Part shown: positions 6,122 through 8,150 of the stretch, piece after piece | Numbering within the stretch: position 1 is the first letter of the stretch | Layout: every line of letters starts with the position of its first letter | NCBI GenBank assembly: GCA_016202915.1 | Contig: JACQNT010000228.1 | Location: 1 to 8,150 of the forward strand | From: Acidobacteriota bacterium | Lineage (GTDB): Bacteria > Acidobacteriota > Polarisedimenticolia > Gp22-AA2 | DNA length: 8,150 bases | Direction of reading: 5' to 3' | Notes under the pieces: generated by a model | What the model saw: only the letters and a program-made list of their open reading frames with translations | Database searches by the model: none | Told to the model about the DNA's origin: nothing | Made by a program: the position numbers and the translations under genes

Positions 6122-7096
6122 CTACTCCGTGACGGCCCGGCCGCCGGGGGCCGCGGCCTTCCTCTCCGGGCCTCCGTCGACCTTGACGGCAGCCTCCGTC
6201 TCGGGCTCCGCATCCGGGCTCTCCGCGTCCGGCTCACGCGTCGCGACCGGCTTGCGGCGCGCCGCCGGCCGGCGCGCTTCTCCGGCCGCGCCACGTTGGG
6301 GCGGGCGGGCCGCCGCGTCCTCGCCGATCGCCGGCATGCCGGTGACCGCGGCCTGGCCCCCGCCGGCCGCCGCCAGGGCCGCCTCGACCGGCTCCTTCTC
6401 CTCCTGCTGCTTCTCGTGCAGCGAGCGACCCTCGAGGATGGCGTCCGCGATGCGGGCGGCGAACAGCTTGATGGCCCGGATGGCGTCGTCGTTTCCCGGG
6501 ATCGGATAGTCGATGTCCTGCGGGTCGCAGTTGGTGTCCACCACCGCGACGATCGGGACTTCCAGCTTGCGGGCCTCCTGGACGGCGATGTGCTCCTTCC
6601 TGGGGTCGATGATGAACAGGGCGTCCGGCAGGCGGTCGAGCGTCTTGATCCCGGCCAGGACCCTCGCCAGCTTGACCCTCTCCTTCTCCAGCCGCAGGAG
6701 TTCCTTCTTGCTGTACCGCCCCTCCACCGGGTGCTCGAGGAAGTTCTCCAGCCAGCGGAGCCTCTCGATGCGCTTCTTGATCGTGCGGTAGTTCGTCAGC
6801 GTGCCCCCCAGCCAGCGCTGGTTCACGTAAGGCATGCCGGCGCGGATCGCTTCCTCGGCGATCGCTTCCTGCGCCTGGCGCTTGGTGCCCACGAACAGGA
6901 ACGTCCCTCCCGCGGAGGCCCGCTGGACGAAGTCGAGGGCGTCGCGGAACTTGATGAGGGTCTTCTGGAGGTTGATGATGTAGATGCCGTTTCTCTGGCC
7001 GAAGATGAACTCGCGCATCTTCGGGTTCCAGCGCTTCGTCTGGTGCCCGAAGTGAACCCCCGCCTCCAGAAGCTCCTTCATCGTGACCGACGCCAA
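6122..7096 (-). CDS. rpsB: 30S ribosomal protein S2 with long C-terminal tail
   Basis: A small-subunit protein needed for S1 binding and initiation. S2 signatures are clear: MKELLEAGVHFGHQTKRWNP (6-25), FIFGQRNGIYIINLQKT (30-46), FVGTKRQAQ (68-76), VNQRWLGGTLTN (91-102), ALFIIDPRKEHIAVQEA (159-175) and VAVVDTNCDPQDIDYPIPGNDDA (184-205; core DTNCDP). The conserved core ends near residue 228, yet the protein runs to 324. The extra ~95 residues are Ala/Pro/Glu/Arg-rich with no recognised domain. The start is TTG at 7096: GGGAGGGG (7108-7101) is correctly spaced for it, and the alternative ATG at 7081 would be about 21 bases from that Shine-Dalgarno and would drop MASVT. It lies 37 bp after rpsI and is probably transcribed from the rplM promoter. 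Confidence 0.96.
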   Translation of the reverse strand: MASVTMKELLEAGVHFGHQTKRWNPKMREFIFGQRNGIYIINLQKTLIKFRDALDFVQRASAGGTFLFVGTKRQAQEAIAEEAIRAGMPYVNQRWLGGTLTNYRTIKKRIERLRWLENFLEHPVEGRYSKKELLRLEKERVKLARVLAGIKTLDRLPDALFIIDPRKEHIAVQEARKLEVPIVAVVDTNCDPQDIDYPIPGNDDAIRAIKLFAARIADAILEGRSLHEKQQEEKEPVEAALAAAGGGQAAVTGMPAIGEDAAARPPQRGAAGEARRPAARRKPVATREPDAESPDAEPETEAAVKVDGGPERKAAAPGGRAVTE

Positions 7097-7100
7097 ATGA

Positions 7101-7108
7101 CCCCTCCC
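7101..7108 (-). promoter_or_regulatory. Ribosome binding site supporting the TTG start of rpsB
   Basis: GGGAGGGG on the minus strand, with the GGAGG core ending six bases before TTG 7096. No ATG or GTG lies at a suitable distance, so this site decides the non-canonical start. Confidence 0.7.
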
Positions 7109-7109
7109 T

Positions 7110-7128
7110 GGCCCGCTCCGGCGGGACC
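7110..7128 (-). promoter_or_regulatory. Hairpin directly upstream of the rpsB ribosome binding site
   Basis: Minus strand GGTCCCGC, loop CGGA, GCGGGCC: seven pairs with one bulged T. It fills most of the 37-bp gap between the rpsI stop and the rpsB Shine-Dalgarno, which starts one base after the stem. It is a plausible structure for controlling rpsB translation, for example by S2 itself. No T run follows, so it does not look like a terminator. Confidence 0.5.
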
Positions 7129-7132
7129 GCCC

Positions 7133-7525
7133 CTAGCGCTTGGAGTACTGGAACCTGGCCCGCGCCCCGCGCTGGCCGTACTTCTTCCTCTCCTTGACGC
7201 GGGAGTCGCGGGTGAGGAACCCCGCCTCCCGCAGCCGCGGCTTCAGGGCGGGATCGCACTCCGCCAGGGCGCGCGCGATGCCGTGCCGGATCGCGCCCGC
7301 CTGCCCGGACTCCCCGCCCCCGCTGACGTTCACCATCACGTCGAAGCGGTCCAGGGTCTCCGTCAGCGCGAGCGGCTCCCGCACCACCCTCCGCAGGGCG
7401 TCGGTATGGAAATAGCTCTCGATCGCGCGCCGGTTGACCACCACGCTCCCGGCCCCCGGACGGAGGTAGACGCGCGCCGTCGCCGTCTTGCGCCGCCCCG
7501 TGGCATAGAACTGCACCATCGACAT
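7133..7525 (-). CDS. rpsI: 30S ribosomal protein S9
   Basis: A small-subunit head protein whose C-terminal tail reaches the P-site tRNA. It is 130 residues long, as in E. coli. Signatures are GRRKTATARVYL (10-21), a glycine-rich VSGGGESGQAGAIRHGIARAL, and the basic end FLTRDSRVKERKKYG finishing in YSKR. The terminal SKR needed for tRNA contact is intact. ATG 7525 is chosen because GGAAGGA lies about seven bases upstream; ATG 7519, two codons later, is a weaker alternative. It follows rplM after 22 bp, the nearly universal L13-S9 pair. Confidence 0.98.
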   Translation of the reverse strand: MSMVQFYATGRRKTATARVYLRPGAGSVVVNRRAIESYFHTDALRRVVREPLALTETLDRFDVMVNVSGGGESGQAGAIRHGIARALAECDPALKPRLREAGFLTRDSRVKERKKYGQRGARARFQYSKR

Positions 7526-7547
7526 CCCGGTGTCCTTCCTTCCCGGC

Positions 7548-7982
7548 CTAGGCCGGGACCGCGACTCTCTCCGGCTTCTGCGCCTGGTGCGGGTGCTCCG
7601 CGCCGGCGTAGACCTTGAGCTTCATGCCCAGCCGGCGCCCCAGGCTCCCCTTCGGGAGCATGCCGCGCACCGACCACTCGATCAGGCGCGTCGGCTTCTC
7701 CTTCAGCACCCTGCCGGCCGCGATCTCCTTGAGCCCTCCCGGATAGCCGGTGTGCCAGCGGTAGATCTTCCGGTCGAGCTTGCGGCCTGTCAGCCGGACC
7801 TTCGCGGCATTGATCACCACCACGAAATCGCCGCTGTCCGCGAAGGGGGTGTAGGTGGGTCGGTGCTTGCCCATGATCGCCCGGGCGATGAAGGTGGAGA
7901 GACGGCCGAGGGTCTGGCCCTCGGCGTCGACGAGGATCCATTTCCTGTCGGCCGTTCCCGGCCTGCAGACGTACGTGGCCAT
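7548..7982 (-). CDS. rplM: 50S ribosomal protein L13
   Basis: An early-assembly large-subunit protein that binds 23S rRNA. It is 144 residues long (142 in E. coli). Signatures are RKWILVDAEGQTLGRLST (13-30), IARAIMGKHRPTYTP (32-46), GDFVVVINAAKVRLTGRK (51-68), YRWHTGYPGGLKEI (74-87) and VRGMLPKGSLGRRL (105-118), followed by LKVYAGAEHPHQAQKP. The ATG at 7982 is backed by GAGGTG (7997-7992), nine bases upstream. In-frame codons up to 8123 are not part of the protein, since they overlap the promoter. It is the first gene of the operon. Confidence 0.98.
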   Translation of the reverse strand: MATYVCRPGTADRKWILVDAEGQTLGRLSTFIARAIMGKHRPTYTPFADSGDFVVVINAAKVRLTGRKLDRKIYRWHTGYPGGLKEIAAGRVLKEKPTRLIEWSVRGMLPKGSLGRRLGMKLKVYAGAEHPHQAQKPERVAVPA

Positions 7983-8000
7983 GCCCCCCAGCACCTCATC

Positions 8001-8014
8001 ACGGACGGATCCGT
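8001..8014 (-). promoter_or_regulatory. Small hairpin in the rplM 5' leader
   Basis: Minus strand ACGGA-TCCG-TCCGT forms a five-pair stem with a four-base loop in the ~42-base leader, three bases before the GAGGTG Shine-Dalgarno. It contains the perfect 10-bp palindrome ACGGATCCGT (8005-8014). A regulatory role is speculative. Confidence 0.35.
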
Positions 8015-8030
8015 TTTCAGCAAGCCGCAC

Positions 8031-8060
8031 ATTGTCGCAGCAGCCTTTCGGGACTGTCAA
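8031..8060 (-). promoter_or_regulatory. Predicted promoter of the rplM-rpsI operon
   Basis: Minus strand: a perfect -35 TTGACA (8060-8055), an 18-base spacer ending in TGC, then a -10 GACAAT (8036-8031; four of six consensus bases, and an extended -10 by virtue of TGC). The predicted start is near 8024, giving a ~42-base leader to the rplM ATG. The bases after the -10 (GTGCGGC) are GC-rich, as in promoters subject to stringent control. The gene order suggests it drives rplM-rpsI and probably rpsB-tsf-pyrH-frr as well. Confidence 0.72.
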
Positions 8061-8150
8061 GCCCCTATTCTGGACTGAGCTATTCCCGGTTTCTGGGGGC
8101 AGCGCCTCTGCCTCGCGGGGCACGCGGTCTCCGCGGCCGGATCGGCACAG
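8061..8150. other. Short upstream flank with no recognised gene
   Basis: These 90 bases hold no convincing start or end of a gene on either strand. A GGCAG-AGGCG-CTGCC stem (about 8100-8114 on the minus strand) is visible, but it is followed by C residues, not T, so it is not called a terminator. The 25 bases next to the -35 are somewhat richer in A+T and contain GAATAG twice; they could act as an upstream promoter element. Confidence 0.4.

Noticed and set aside
6095..7618. A 507-codon open frame on the plus strand
   Set aside because: It is antisense to rpsB and rpsI and has no recognisable motif; it is a GC-driven shadow frame.
8061..8087. A tRNA-like GGGAATAGCTCAG stretch upstream of rplM
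   Set aside because: Only the first dozen bases resemble a tRNA 5' end. There is no matching D-stem, anticodon arm or T arm before the promoter begins.
1..8150. A hidden mobile element, defence island, CRISPR array or new system
   Set aside because: Every stretch above 150 bases is occupied by a recognisable core gene or tRNA in conserved order, with uniform composition and no terminal repeats, integrase or spacer array. Nothing supports an undescribed system here.

Overview
This is a stretch of a very GC-rich bacterial chromosome carrying core housekeeping genes, all on the minus strand. Reading from the right edge leftwards, the order is rplM, rpsI, rpsB, tsf, pyrH, frr, ispD, ispF, gltX, rlmB, then tRNA-Thr(UGU), tRNA-Tyr(GUA) and the 5' part of tRNA-Gly(UCC), which runs off the left edge. 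Protein features and gene order fit a deep-branching, non-actinobacterial high-GC lineage. Acidobacteriota is my best guess, with deltaproteobacteria-like groups as an alternative. This placement is inference from gene order and general sequence character and is low confidence.

Layout. A good sigma-70-like promoter (8031-8060) precedes rplM-rpsI (ribosomal proteins L13 and S9). rpsB (S2) and tsf (EF-Ts) follow, then pyrH (UMP kinase) and frr (ribosome recycling factor), which overlap by 10 bp. After a 53-bp gap comes a tightly coupled block, ispD-ispF-gltX-rlmB, in which every junction overlaps (8, 4 and 4 bp). ispD and ispF encode two enzymes of the MEP isoprenoid pathway, gltX glutamyl-tRNA synthetase, and rlmB a SPOUT-family 23S rRNA 2'-O-methyltransferase. 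A short hairpin plus a run of six T follows the rlmB stop, and a second promoter lies immediately before the tRNA cluster. The tRNA order Thr-Tyr-Gly is the one that in many bacteria leads into a further tRNA-Thr and tuf, so the unseen left flank probably holds translation genes too.

Function. Nearly everything here serves translation: ribosomal proteins, elongation, recycling, tRNA charging, rRNA modification and tRNAs. UMP kinase supplies pyrimidine nucleotides, and the two MEP-pathway genes are the only metabolic outsiders. Non-ATG starts are frequent (GTG for pyrH and ispF; TTG for rpsB and rlmB), and each has a Shine-Dalgarno-like sequence at a workable distance.

I found no mobile element, CRISPR array, defence gene, phage gene or unknown protein. 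Long plus-strand open frames are GC-driven shadows of the real genes. The observations worth a second look are small: a long C-terminal tail on S2, non-ATG starts, hairpins between genes, and two promoters that share an unusual architecture. I do not think this window contains an undescribed system.
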